NCBI GenBank assembly: GCA_963966185.1
Contig: CAWZYM010000433.1
Span: forward strand, 64,501-128,500
DNA from: Rhabditoides inermis
Lineage: Eukaryota; Nematoda; Chromadorea; Rhabditida; Rhabditidae
DNA length: 64,000 nucleotides
Direction of reading: 5' to 3'
In this document: piece by piece, positions 43,802 to 58,661 of the stretch
Layout: the number at the start of each line of letters is the position of its first letter
Numbering within the stretch: the first letter of the stretch is position 1
Program-made: the position numbers and the translations under genes
Notes under the pieces: model-generated
What the model was told of the DNA's origin: nothing
The model's input: the letters and a program-made list of their open reading frames with translations, nothing else
The model's database searches: none

Positions 43802-46390
43802 CCAGCAGATATTTCTGGCGCGAATTTCAATCTCGAAATGCAAACGCGCGTTGCAAAAAAAACCTCTTACGGCGTGGTGTATCAAATATATCTCCCTTGT
43901 TGTAATGAAATTACCATACAAATCACCTAATCTAATCACCTAATCACCTAATCTGTTGACAGGTGCGCTTTGTGGCCAATCTCGTGTGGGGACTGTCGGC
44001 GGTCGTCGGAATCCCCGGTACGACAACGTGACAACCATCACACATGACACCTGAATACCTGGCATCGCTGGACAAAACAAGCCGAAACCTGCTCAGAGAC
44101 TTGCACATTACACAAAACTCAATGTGTCGATGATAATACCATCATAACGTTTACACAATACGTGTAAATACGTGTAAAACGTGTTTACACGGATTGTATC
44201 GTTTGCAGGCAACGCGTTCGTTCTGCTCTCGATCGTGTGCTTTCGCGACATGCGCACCGTGTCCAACATTTACATCTTCAACATGGCCCTAGCTGACCTG
44301 TTCTTTCTACTGGGTGAGCACCTATTCTTTCTATTGGGGATGGTTGAATGCGTGTTTCTCTGGGGGAAGCCTCGTTGACGACGGCTGTGGAAGGCGCTCT
44401 GTAGCTCAGGGCGGATAATAGATAATACATGATACCTACTTAGCACATACTTTTTGTGTTGCAGGCACGCCGATAATCATAATCCAGTCGATCGTCCAGC
44501 AGTGGATATTCGGGCTGTTCATGTGCAAAGTCTTCATCTCGGGAATCGGGGTAAGTACTTAGTACTACTTTTTTTCAGGATATCCCAGTTGTCGAGTCCA
44601 GACCATCGAGTTTCGGCGCACGTTGGCAACATTGTTTTGACTCCTGAGTGAGAAGAAACTCACACTCTAACACGTGCACACAACACGTTTAGAGAAATTC
44701 TAGTCTGATTGAGAGAGTGGGGGATCTCCACACTAGCTGACTCTCCTCTCATATATGCTAACAGCTAAAGACATTCATTCAACTGAAATGAATGTATTGA
44801 CCTCGTAATGGCAGGGAACGTGAAGTTTCCGGTTAGCACTCGTAAATTAGCACTTGAGTACAACATACGCTCGTTAGTTTGGTCGGTGTAAATGCGACTT
44901 GCACTTTCTAGTCCTAGCAAGTTTCAGTGACGTTTCACCCTCATTTCCACTGGTTTTCTAATCTATTTTTGAACCACTGAAAAAAGTTATTCACACCATC
45001 GAACCACTCACACAACTACTCGTATACAAATATATTCATTCAGACTCGAGTATTCATTTTTGTATAAACACATACATGAGCGATCGCCCCGTTGGGGTGG
45101 TCGCTAAGTGAAGCATGAAGCTACGTGAATTGGTGATACTTCCCGTTTATGATAGAATAAAACATCGTTATGACGGCTATAAAGAGGGTAGGGGGATGAC
45201 TAATATGACTGTCTGGGAGAAAATGAGAAAGAGAGGGAGTCAAGCAGTAAAAACGTCACAAATTGATTTATTGATTTTATCGATTTAGATCTCGCAGTTC
45301 TGCTCAGCCGCTTTCATTGCGGTGCTATCGTTCGATCGATATCTTGCAGTGTGTAAGCCGATCCAGTCATCGAGATTCAGGTGAACTCAAATCTTTCAAA
45401 TGTTTATTGTACTTGTACATGCACTTCTCTCTTTTGGTGAAACTTGAAATTCGGCCTCTGAACGGAGTTTTTTTCGGCTTCTGAACGGAAAACGATTTGT
45501 TGGAACTTTTAAACATTCTCAAAAACTTCAGTGGTTTTTTGAGATAGGAATTGTCGTGTACCTACCACATACCACATACCACATAGGACTCCCGTTCGCT
45601 CTCTTTATTGCTTTACGCAAGTGTGTTCACAGTTCACTTTGTTTATGAAAAGTGACGTCAGTGAGATCGGATATAAGTTATAGTTCACAGTGCAGACATG
45701 AACGAAGTCCTACTTTCATGCTCAATGGATACGTAATTTCGTTTCTGAGAATCGGCTGATAATGCCTTTGATTTTCGATTTTACATTCCCATGTTGCGAG
45801 CGCTATGAATAATGCGAAGCTGATTTGATGGATAGCGAATTGATGGAATTGAAAGGTGACGTCGCGTACCGAGAGCAAAAGAATAGGGGAACGTGTAGTT
45901 TTTGGTAACACGACACGTTGAATGGACGATGATTGCAATCGAAGAAACCCTATACATGTTGCCATATGAATCTATTTTTGATGAAATGAATAGGGGTGAT
46001 TGAAAAGCTAGAAGAAGGGCAGAATACATACGTTTCGGGGGGATCGAGTGATACGTTTCAGGACACTTCGTGCGGCGGTGCTCATTTCGATTCTAGCCTG
46101 GATAGCAGTGATATTGGAGATGACTCCTCTCATGCTATTCGCAAAGATTATAAAAGTCACAGGTAAGTAGTAATCCCTTTGGATTTGTATACGTAGTAGG
46201 TTACAGTAGTCTCTTTAGTACATTAGCCTTTAGTAGCGCATTACAATAGGTTGTGTCATCCTCACGTTTTCAAGTTTGTTGTTGTGTTTCTGCGGCGGTC
46301 GTTCGAAATGCGAATAACAACAGAATACATACATATCAACGCCTTTTTATGACAGTCTCGTCAGAACACAGCATAGTTCTCTCTCCCTCC

Positions 46391-46440
<50 letters not shown>

Positions 46441-49400
46441 TCTTTATTCTCATCTCACAACCGAAAACTTCCTGCTTCCGCTGTTATTCTCCCGTTAGTT
46501 CTATCTATTCATTCATTTATACGCAACCTTCGTGAATAGCGAGAAAAAATTTCGCCAACGAGATAAACAGTTAAAGTAGGTATATATCGCACGACGGGAC
46601 GTTATAATATATATTGGTGTTTGGTCCCTAGCGATTGAAATAAAGGAAGAAAGAGAGAGAGCCTCAGTGTTCGAAATACAAACGTTGCTGCGATGTGAAC
46701 TGTGAACATGACCAATACATTCAACGCGGTATCTGGTAACTTTACAATACCAGTAATCTCATGTCCATTCAGGTATGCCGGGAGAGGCTGGCAAGGATTC
46801 GTGTCTTCTGTTTTGGGGCGACGACTCGGCCATGTCTATGGACCATGACAACGAGACGGACGAGGAGAAAATGTTCGAGCAGGTACTTATTAGTGCTTTT
46901 TCCGGAAACAGAACTTTCGTACGTAACAAACAACTTACAACATCACACATTTTACTTTCTTGGAAAATGAATATGTAGTGAATGTTATGAAAATTAATGC
47001 AAAAAGACCAGTCATTGTCAGAGGTATTGAGCTTCCAGTTGATATGTAAACGATGTACTGTGGTAAAAAAAGACAACGGTCATATGCTCACAATGCCAAA
47101 ACATATATCATCACATTTGTTAGCACGATTACGACACGATTATTACGGCATCGTGTGTTCATTCTCTGTCGTATCGTATTATTTGCAAATTTTACTAGAT
47201 GATAAACACTCCAAAGCTACTCACGCTGGTATTTGCCTCGAAAAAGGCCGCTGGCGCATAGTATATGTAGCATTATTCTTACGTATCCACTATAGGAAGT
47301 GCATAATAAATATGCATGAAAGTGTTTCTGTGAGAAAGTATTCAAGTAAAGGACGTAGAACCTTTAAAATGTAACAAATAACATCACACACCGTTCTACT
47401 TCCTTAGAAAATGAAAATGTAGTTAGTAAATGTATGAGAATGTATGTAAAAAGGGCAGTAATTGTCGGAGGAATTGAGTGGTCTGTTCATAATTTTCAAA
47501 CAACGCAAAAATCCAAAACACTGTGAGCGCAAGATCTAACCGATAGTCCACCTAATCGTCAAAAATAACTGATGAAATAGTCGTTTTCGATGAGAAGGAA
47601 ACGAAGAAATACTCAGATGATGGACATGAACCGTCTGTCGATCGTCTCCCGCCGGTTCTTCACCACGTACACATTCGCCCTCTCCTATCTACTGCCACTG
47701 CTCGCTGTATGGTGAGTGTACTCCAGAACGTTTCAACTACAATTACATTCCAATCAAATGTATGTTTTGAACTTCAAAAAAAAAGATCATGGTACGTACC
47801 AAAACAATTTATTGGTTGGGTAGAAGGAACTTTATTTGAATCGTTCTTACAAAATTAATAATTTAAAAATCTAATAATTCAGGTACTTCTACGCTCGCGT
47901 GATCGTCAAGCTGTGGCGGCGCCGGAAGACGTTCTTCAACCGACGCAAGACCACCAGACGACGGACCACCAAGGTCGGCGTGACGTCATCGCAGTAATCA
48001 ATAAATCGATTCAGGTGACAATCATGGGTCTGGCGATCGTTGTGTCGTACACGCTGTGCTGGCTGCCTTTCTGGGTGGTTCAGTGGAGCATCGAAATGGA
48101 TCTGGAATGGAGTTGGTGAGTGATAGTCCTATTCAGAGGATGTAGTTCATCTGATCATGCAGGTACATATACTTGAATGATCAGATGAATCCCCTTTCTC
48201 GCTTTGGGTATATGATCCCTAACATGCAATACATGAGCTGGGATCATATTTTTATACCCAAAGCATCTTTTAGTATTCACTAACCGCTGGAAGCTTGTCA
48301 TTCTCTAAACAACCGCGTTTTCGAGGAATCGACATCTCTCAAAACGAAAAGGAATTATTGTAATGAGACCTCTAGGGACTGGAGAAATTAACTGATATTT
48401 ATCACTAACAATGTAAGAAGAATGTTATTTCGCTAATCACATAATGTCACACTCATATGCTCATATGCCTGACTTTGATGCTAGGGAGAAATTAGAATTA
48501 GCAAACATTTCCTTTCCATTGACGTATGCAATTTGCGAGTGAAATCGAAAATCCTTTGTTATAGACATGTGATTCAGGTAACAAACATTTCTCACATTTC
48601 AAAAGCATTCGGACTGGTGCACTGTCTAAATGATGTGACAGACACAGTGGATGCACGCAAAAATAGCGGAGTATGCGTAAACAATACGTGCTGAAATAGT
48701 GTGAATAGGGTGAAGGGAGACATTGTCTAATGTCTAAATGCATTCGGAGGGAAATAATTGCATCTGCGACCGTCTGTAAAACGACAATGTATGCCGTACC
48801 GAACATTGCATGTCTAGAGAAGCAACAATGGGGATTTCCTAAATTCAAAAGTGCGTGGATTGAGGAAATAAACGTCAGTTTCGTACTTTTTGAGTGGGAA
48901 AATAAAGTACACTTTACAAAAATACAGAGTCCAAACAATACCTATAGTCTAAATTACTTACAACTACTTATATTGATTACTTATACTCAGAATCTAAATT
49001 AATAAGTATAATATATTATTATTATATAATTTCAGGGACCACTCGATAAAGGTGCCGGTCTCGTACGCGGCCTACGCACTACAGTACATAAACGCAGCCC
49101 TCAACCCCTTCCTATACGTCTTCATGTCAGACACTTTCTGCCAAAATGCGAGTTTTGTTTTTTTGTTTTTTTTTTGTTTTTGTATTTGATGGTTGCACGG
49201 ACTTCATGTGCGTGGTGGATGAAATATTCAAATGAGGATAGATATAACACCCTATGTGAATGTTTGTGTTTTTTTTAAATCTCTTATTACTGATCACTCC
49301 ACATTTTCGATACACTGATGCGTTGCGAGCGTCTGGGCTCACTGGTCAGTACAAATGAGTGACTCCGGCCGTGTCCTCGTGGTCGTCCAGCGTCGTCATC

Positions 49401-49490
49401 GTTCGGGAATATAGACCACTACTTTTGATAGTGTACATTACAAAATTGTATTTTGACGCTAAATACTACTGACAAAAAATGACACCGATG

Positions 49491-49526
<36 letters not shown>

Positions 49527-49926
49527 GCGGCGGCGGCGGCGCACTAGCTAACATGCCCCCACTATGATCGCTCTAGCTGCATTACACACATTCCTAGAAG
49601 TGTTGCGAGTATTTAGAAAATCGTTTGATCAGTTTCCCAGAACTCTTGATTCCTTTAATTGATCTATTTTTAGGCGGGCAAGGTGATGCGTTCTGTGGTC
49701 GGATTTCCTATAGAAAACGACTCGAAAAGGGCGGGGGTGAGTGTAAACAAACATGTAAACAAACAAACAAACAAACAAACAAACAAACAAACAAACAAAC
49801 AATGTTCAGGAGACGCACCCGATCCTGCAGAACAATCGCACCGTCATCTCGATGGCTCCCAAGACGGGCACCCCTCCCCAAGAGAAGACGCCCATCTGCG
49901 AGATGGAGGGAGACGTGCAGCTATGA
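42254..49926 (+). CDS. Rhodopsin-family neuropeptide GPCR, somatostatin/allatostatin-C/opioid type
   Basis: Thirteen exons: 42254-42358, 43963-44017, 44209-44313, 44465-44550, 45289-45380, 46062-46162, 46773-46882, 47617-47711, 47883-47973, 48015-48115, 49036-49147, 49674-49736 and 49810-49926, giving 410 aa. The extracellular N-terminus has an NHT glycosylation site and acidic/Tyr residues. TM1 has GN. TM2 has NMALAD. The TM3 Cys (MCKVF) pairs with ECL2 Cys (DSCLLFW). DRYLAVC is the DRY motif. ICL3 is short and very basic (RRRKTFFNRRK). TM6 carries CWLPFW. TM7 ends NPFLY with a Lys/Arg-containing helix 8. The pattern fits somatostatin-like receptors, which couple to Gi/o, and C. elegans NPR-type relatives. 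The ligand cannot be named. The junction after exon 11 needs a GC donor (AAT|GCGAGT, 49148). The ATG directly follows an acceptor. Confidence 0.93.
42955..43630. repeat. Inverted-repeat region in GPCR intron 1
   Basis: The left side has TCCTACTTATTTCCTACTTAC (42985 region). The right side (43500-43630) has repeated AAGTAGGATATAGGGAAGTA- and AAATAAGTGGGAA-type words in inverse orientation. This suggests a decayed inverted-repeat element, but the repeats are low-complexity and ends are unclear. Confidence 0.4.
49489..49541. repeat. (GAC)n(GGC)n trinucleotide repeat
   Basis: Pure GAC triplets pass into GGC triplets inside intron 11 of the GPCR. They are not in a coding exon. Confidence 0.95.
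49745..49801. repeat. (CAAA)n repeat with GTAAACA cores in the last GPCR intron
   Basis: This 73-nt intron (49737-49809) is mostly CAAA tetramers. Two GTAAACAAAC words lie at its start. Confidence 0.9.
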
Positions 49927-50161
49927 CGTCGTCGCGTCCTTCTGGCTTGTCTGTCATTTGCCTAGTCCTTCTGAACGTCCGTCTATGGTTTCCTCCCCCG
50001 TGATCTCTCCACTACGGGTTTCTGCCTCTACGTATAGGCACATTTGATAAACTATGAATGAATGGTTGCCGTGGATGCTGTGATTTGAATGGCTATAAGT
50101 GTCTGGAAGGGCGTTGAAAAGGCAGCGGGTGACTGGAGGGGCACGCATTCCTCGATCGGGC
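49927..50161 (+). promoter_or_regulatory. Short intergenic region with TATA-like box before the phosphatase gene
   Basis: Only 235 nt separate the GPCR stop from the phosphatase ATG. TATAAG at 50094-50099 lies 63 nt above the ATG, suggesting an independent promoter. No strong spliced-leader acceptor is seen just before the ATG. Confidence 0.45.
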
Positions 50162-51700
50162 ATGGGCGAGGAGGGTGGTCGCAGTGTGAGCGGATGGCTC
50201 AAGGTAATCCTGCTCCTCCTTCTCCTGCTCCTGCTTCTCCTGCTCCTCTTCCTGTTCCTTCTCTTCCTTCTCCTTCTCCTACTCCTTCTCCTATTTCAGA
50301 AGCTCAAAAAGGGCAAGTCGTCGTCGAACGACAAGAAGGGCGGCAAGAAGCCAGTGAAGAAAACCACCGACAAAAAACCAGCGGGCGCGCCCGGGGCTAC
50401 CAAAGCAGCCGCCACCCCGAAGGACGACAAGAAGACCGAGAAGGAGAAGAAGGAGGGCAAGGAGAGCAAGGCCGGCACTCCCAAGGAGAAGACGGAGGAG
50501 GAAGACCAGAAGAAGAAGGAGGAGCAGTACTTCCAGCTGCCCACTGTCAGCGGACAGGTCGAGACGCAGACCAAGATCATGACGGTCGCCCCCGAGGCGC
50601 CCGCCGATGCCAGTGCCGGCGCCCCGCAAGCTGCCGCGGCTGCTGCTGCTGCACCTGCTGGTGCGTTAACGATACTGTACCTTCCATAGGAACAGTGATA
50701 CTGTACCTACCGTAGAAACTGTAAGCGATACTGAGAAACAGTGTTCACAGTACCTTAATTACTGTACCTACCGTAACCTTTAGCCGAGGGTCCTCCGGAG
50801 TACCTGACTGCGCAGCATCCGCCGGCGGAGGCGGCAGCCGCTCCAGCCGCACCCATCACACTCACCTTCCCGGTACTGTAGATACCGTAACCCGGTTACT
50901 TACCGTATTCTAGCAATTCAACGACGACTCACAGAAGCTGGCCGAAGAGTTTGTGACGGCGACGCTGTCGACTGGTGAGTGTGTGACGTCATAGATGACG
51001 TGGGCTATGACGTCATCGTCAGGTCTGGCCGGTCTGCGCAAGGAGTGGAACGACAACAAGGGATACGTCCCCGCCACCATGGAATACCCCACCTTCACCG
51101 CCAACCCCAAGAAGAACCGGTACGGTAGTTGGGTTACTGTAGATTACTGTACCTACCGTATGCCAGGTACCGCGACGTGGTGTGTCTAGAGGCGAGTCGA
51201 GTGAAGCTGACGACGCTGGTCCCTCCGGAAGGCGACTACCTACATGCAAATAAGATCACCATCGACGGCAACAGCAAGGAGTACCTCGCCACGCAGGTAC
51301 GGTAGGGGTACGGTAGGGTTACTGTAGCCTGAAATTACGGTATTCCAGGGTCCGATGGAGAACACGATCTCGGACTTTTGGCGAATGGTCTTCCAGGAGC
51401 AGATTCCCTGCATCGTCAACCTCTGCAAGTTCCAGGAGGGCGGGAAGGTATCGATTTATTGATTGATTATCGATTTATCGATTTTCTTCAGCCCAAGTGT
51501 CACGAGTACTGGAAGATGGAGGGCGGGCAGTATACCAACTACGGAAAGATGTTCGTCTCCACCAAGAAGGTGACGTCATTGTGCTGATGACGTCACTTAT
51601 GACGTCACTTTTAGAAGGAACAGGAGGGCGATAACGACATCTACACTATCGAAGTGCTGCCCGACGGGTTCAGTAACAGCAACATCGTCAAGGTGGATCT

Positions 51701-51748
<48 letters not shown>

Positions 51749-52280
51749 ACCTCTCTCCGTCTTTCTAGCTCTTCCACAACAAGAACTGGCCGGATCGCGG
51801 TGTCCCGCACTCTGGCCTCGTCCTCCTACAGATCTACCAGATGCAGGCCAAATTCGGGGTACGGTAGCTACAGTAAGCCAATGTACCGTAATCTTTCAGC
51901 CGGGACCGATCGTGGTGCACTGCTCGGCGGGTATTGGGCGGACGGGTGTGCTGATCGCTGTTGAGACGATCATCAAGAAGCTCGACAAGAACAAGGGTCC
52001 GATTAAGGTATACGGTAGCTACCGGGTTACTGTACATACCGTACCCCAGGTCGTGGATATCTTCACATCGCTCCGCAACCAGCGCGCGTCTTCCATTCAG
52101 ACGGAAGCGCAGTGGGTCTTCATCTACCAAGCCGCCCTCGAGTACATCAAGGTATACGGTAGCTTAGGATTACGGTAGTTAACTGTAGCTACCGTATTTC
52201 AGCTGTGCTCGAAGAACGCGGAGCTGGGCCCGAAGATCGACAAGTTCATCGAGGAGATCGTGGCGGCAAAGCTGCAGTGA
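50162..52280 (+). CDS. Protein tyrosine phosphatase, nematode non-receptor type
   Basis: Thirteen exons: 50162-50203, 50300-50660, 50784-50872, 50914-50974, 51023-51119, 51167-51296, 51349-51447, 51492-51569, 51615-51692, 51769-51858, 51900-52007, 52050-52151 and 52203-52280, giving 470 aa. The first ~165 residues are Lys-rich then Ala/Pro-rich and unstructured. The catalytic domain follows, with NPKKNRYRDVVCLEASRVKL, YLHANKITID, the WPD loop (352-354), and the signature HCSAGIGRTG (Cys383, Arg389), all intact, so it should be active. A Q-loop equivalent, SSIQTEAQWVFIYQA, precedes the C-terminus. It resembles the nematode-expanded PTP family, many of which are sperm-enriched in C. elegans. 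That expression is inference here. The first intron (50204-50299) is 96 nt with no stop and would encode Leu repeats if retained. Several introns carry TGACGTCA. Confidence 0.93.
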
Positions 52281-53421
52281 ATAGGCCCCGCCCACTTTCA
52301 CCCCGCCCCCCTTACAGACTGCTTACAATTTTCGCGTTCCCAAACAACCTTAGATTTTAACTGGCACAGTCACATCGCAGATTTAGAAACGCTATCGTAG
52401 TATAGGAGTAGGATTATGAGTGTGTAGAAGTTGCCAGCGTTGCGAAGTATGGCTTGGAGGATAAATGTGTTTTGCTTATGCAGTGTGTTGTGTGTCAAAA
52501 ATCCCAATAATCCCAAAGTATCGACTGCATTACCTACTTGTTGTGATTTGCAGACGTACAGACCTATGACTATTCCCACAGAGCGACAGCAAAACTCGTC
52601 AATATGAGGGGATTCGAAATCGCTTGTGATCGAAAGGCGAACCAGAAGATATAGTGGCTCCCCCGTTTTGGCGGTAGGCGTTGAACAGTTGACATTTTCT
52701 TCATTGCGCACTCTCAAAACGACCGGTGTCTGTTGACCGATCAGTGACGATAAGTTTATGGAAATGACATGCATATGAGCGTGTTTGATACAGTATCCGT
52801 GAACCTAAGAATGGAAATAACTCTTTCCAAACTTGCACAAAAATTTGATATGAGGTTCTTGGATGGGTTCCCTACAAATCTCGGGTAGCGAATTTTGCAA
52901 ATTGTTTCTTAATTAATAAAATGCTAATTACATTGGAGTTATATCTTCAAATCCAGCCGATAAATCGATCGATATCAAGTACCAGTTGTCTATTGACACC
53001 TATAGGGACTTAGTTGGCACATTACTAAGATCATAGTATGATGTTGAACAGTAGTTTTTCCTATGAGAAGACACAGTTCGCTAAATAAGTCTACAGTCGC
53101 TTCATGAAAACCGCTCAAACTTCGTCAGTAGGTGGTTCTTGACCCCCACTACAACTCTCGGAGAGCACATTTGTGATTTTGTTTCTCCTATTACAGAAAT
53201 TTTCAACTATATATAGCAATCCTGGGAATGAGGCGCATTTGCATAATTTTCTCATCGGTCTGCGTCATTTCTTCGGCCAAAGATAATTCGCCTACCGCGA
53301 AAACGGGGGGCCCACTATATGGCTGCCAAGCTAACGGAGAGAGAGTCTTTTCCATCTTTGTTTTGTTTCTGAAATGTGTTTGAAAAAGCGGGGATGACAT
53401 GTTGTCGTCATTGTCTCATCG
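52281..53421. other. Intergenic region occupied mostly by a TIR element
   Basis: No coding exon was found. The phosphatase 3' UTR should occupy the first part. The interval 52650-53319 is a terminal-inverted-repeat element, described separately. Confidence 0.6.
52650..53319. mobile_element. Non-autonomous TIR element, copy A (670 bp)
   Basis: It starts TATAGTGGCTCCCCCGTTTT and its 3' end, read inversely, starts TATAGTGGGCCCCCCGTTTT; both continue GCGGTAGGCG. The ends begin and finish in TATA, suggesting insertion at TA. There is no coding capacity. The inverse of its right end shares GCGAATTATC, GAAATGACG and TTATGCAAAT, in order, with the left end of copy B, so the two are one family. Confidence 0.75.
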
Positions 53422-53772
53422 ATGTCGGCTGGTGGCGGTCTGGCATGCCCGGGTCCGGGAGGCGATTCGGCCAATCCTCCCAAACCCACTCCGCCTAAAC
53501 CGGTGAGTATTCCCTCATTTCCGGTATGTATCATCGCTTTGTCCTCGGGAACGTGCTGTGAAGTGTTCGGGAACTCGGAACTCTGAGGCTTTCGAAAGAC
53601 ATTCGAAAAGCAAAGTGTTTCTCTTTACGAAACCGCTTGCAGAACCCGGCTCTCCTGCCGGACTTCCGTGCGAGTGAGCTGTGGGCGGAGTGCAAACGAC
53701 ACTACCACGACACACTGCCCGGTGCGCCCCACAATTGCGAGGTATGAGAGAGAGAGAAAGAGAGAGAGAGAG

Positions 53773-53823
<51 letters not shown>

Positions 53824-54010
53824 GGCGGGTGGATTCGACTGGCCGCTGTGGGAGACTCTGCTGCTGCAGGCGGTCACTGGCTTCGTGGGCGAGGGGGCGG
53901 ATGCGCGGTATCTCTGGCTCCGCCTACTCTGACTCCGCCTCTTTTCAGATATGCCGACCTCGAACAAGACATGCAAGACGCGATCCTCAGGGACTTCAAA
54001 GTGATTTCTT

Positions 54011-54050
<40 letters not shown>

Positions 54051-54350
54051 TATATCTCTGTCTATTTACCTCTATGTATCTATCCACATTTCAGCATTAT
54101 CTCATCGAAGGTCGCTTCAAGATGAGCGCCACTTCCCTGCACTGTCGTCTCGTCCAGATTCAGGTATTACCGACCACGCCCCCTCTAACCCCGCCCTATC
54201 TCACTTCAGATCGATCTGTTCAAGGTGAAGAATGAGGATAAGCGGGAGGCGGATGGCTTCTACCAGTCTGTTATCGTGGACGCGTTTCGGCCGCGTGAGA
54301 GGAGCGGCAATCCGAATCGAAGGAGGGAAGACTACAGGACTAGCCAGTGA
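53422..54350 (+). CDS. Unrecognised 174-aa protein
   Basis: Six exons: 53422-53502, 53643-53741, 53825-53907, 53949-54000, 54095-54163 and 54210-54350, giving 174 aa with phases in agreement. I do not recognise the family. The N-terminus is Gly/Pro-rich (PPKPTPPKP). The middle is a probably globular domain with Trp, Cys and aromatic residues (SELWAECKRHYHDTLP, GFDWPLWETLLLQAVTGF, DLEQDMQDAILRDFKHYL). It ends in a Arg/Asn/Ser-rich tail. There is no signal peptide or TM segment. It is followed after 303 nt by the kinase gene on the same strand, so the two may be co-transcribed. Confidence 0.7.
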
Positions 54351-54644
54351 TGCTGTGTATTTTTATGGATAAACATATTCATTGTTCACGAAACATTTCA
54401 CGAAAGATGAGGCTCGATTGTGTCTCAAATCATCGTAGCAACACATTTGTTGAGTACACAATACACCATGAGCGTAACCAGGATACCAGGAATCTTTCTG
54501 CGAGTCTCATGCAACAAAAAAAACCCGGCGTGTTCCATGTTGTTGATGTGTGAGAATGTACCAGAACGTCATGTAATCACTATTATCGAAAACAACGATA
54601 TCATTTTCTACTACTCACCGCGCGCGGGCGGCCGCTCTCTCTCA

Positions 54645-54649
54645 TCCAG
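54645..54649 (+). promoter_or_regulatory. Splice acceptor next to the kinase start codon (probable trans-splice site)
   Basis: TCCAG after a pyrimidine run ends four bases before the kinase ATG (54654). No convincing upstream UTR exon was found, so this is a likely spliced-leader acceptor. Together with the 303-nt gap to the upstream gene it allows a two-gene operon. Confidence 0.45.
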
Positions 54650-54653
54650 AGAA

Positions 54654-57415
<2,762 letters not shown>

Positions 57416-58661
57416 CGGCGTCTGGATTATGTGATGACGTCACCCCACAGCCATATGCTACACATACTTGTATCTGATAAATCATTTGTGTTGGAGGTGT
57501 GATAAAGAATTGTGAGATACATTAATATTAGCTTTTTGTACGATGTGATCTGTATGGTAGCAGGGTACTGGGTACAAACTTCGAAAGTATATAAGCTGAT
57601 GACGACGGCACCTTCCCATCGTCCCCAAGTGCCCCGGAAAATCCGTGTTCGCACTTCCTGTGAAGATTCGTGCAGATGCGTGGATCTGCCCAATCTCCGG
57701 TCTGCTCGTCACAAGCAGATCATTGTCTCGTGTCTCTCGTGTGGCTAATGCGGAAGCACTCACATATACTTACGCCTATTCCCACTCGAGGGCTCACGGG
57801 TGCTACAAAGTACTGCCATCTATTGATGATTCACCGAGAGGACAGAGACGGCTCATTGCAGGGAGTATCACAAGGTAGTCGGACAGAGCGATCTGAGAGT
57901 GGAACATCAGACACATCGGTATCATCACGCTCACACTTCGTCAAATCGTCCACTTCTTTATTCGAAACTGAGTAATTAAAATTTGAATCGTCACCTGATT
58001 ACTTGAGCGATCCCAACCGCTCAAGTAATCAAGTAATAGCGCGGATACCGTCCTCTTCATGCAGTTCGGTCTCGTTCCAATTTCAATGACGCTTCAATTT
58101 GACGTCGAGACGTAGTGGCATCATGGCTCTCGCTTCGAAGTCGATGGCACCGTTTTTTTTCTCTCTAACCATCTTATTAATTCCCTTTGGAAGAAATGGC
58201 AAATCGTCTGCGTCTATACTATAATCGAGCGCCAAATTGAAGAAAATAACTCAGAAATAATTCGACTGGTTAGACATAACATAACACCATGTGAAAAGAA
58301 TTAGACAGCTAGATATCATACTGTATTCTTTTCCTCTCGTGGCGGGACCAGTCATTCATTTATTACATATTGACTAATCGGACTAAATAAATGAAATTTG
58401 TTTTTTTTTGTCCTTCATCTACCCTGACATGGTGGGATTGTTCTAACACATTTCTTGGTATTATTAAACACATCTTCAAGTCATGGCATGAGTATTAATT
58501 GTTATGATTCCCATCGTCAAACCGTTTTTCTTCCAATCCTGTCGCTTATATTGCATTTCATTTCCGCATTGAGAGCATACTTTTGGCGCGAATTGTTTTT
58601 TTTCAATTATTACTTATTATATCAATTATTGTTTTTAGCATGTATAACGTTCCTTTTCAGC
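57416..58661. other. Intergenic: kinase 3' flank and HP1 upstream region
   Basis: No coding exon was recognised. It contains a TGACGTCA (57435-57442), a perfect 13-bp hairpin at 57997-58030 and AT-rich sequence leading to the HP1 acceptor TTTTCAG just before its ATG. Confidence 0.55.
57997..58030. other. Perfect 13-bp stem, 8-nt loop hairpin
   Basis: GATTACTTGAGCG and CGCTCAAGTAATC flank the loop ATCCCAAC. It lies about 580 nt after the kinase stop and may be a small inverted repeat remnant or an RNA hairpin. Confidence 0.6.
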
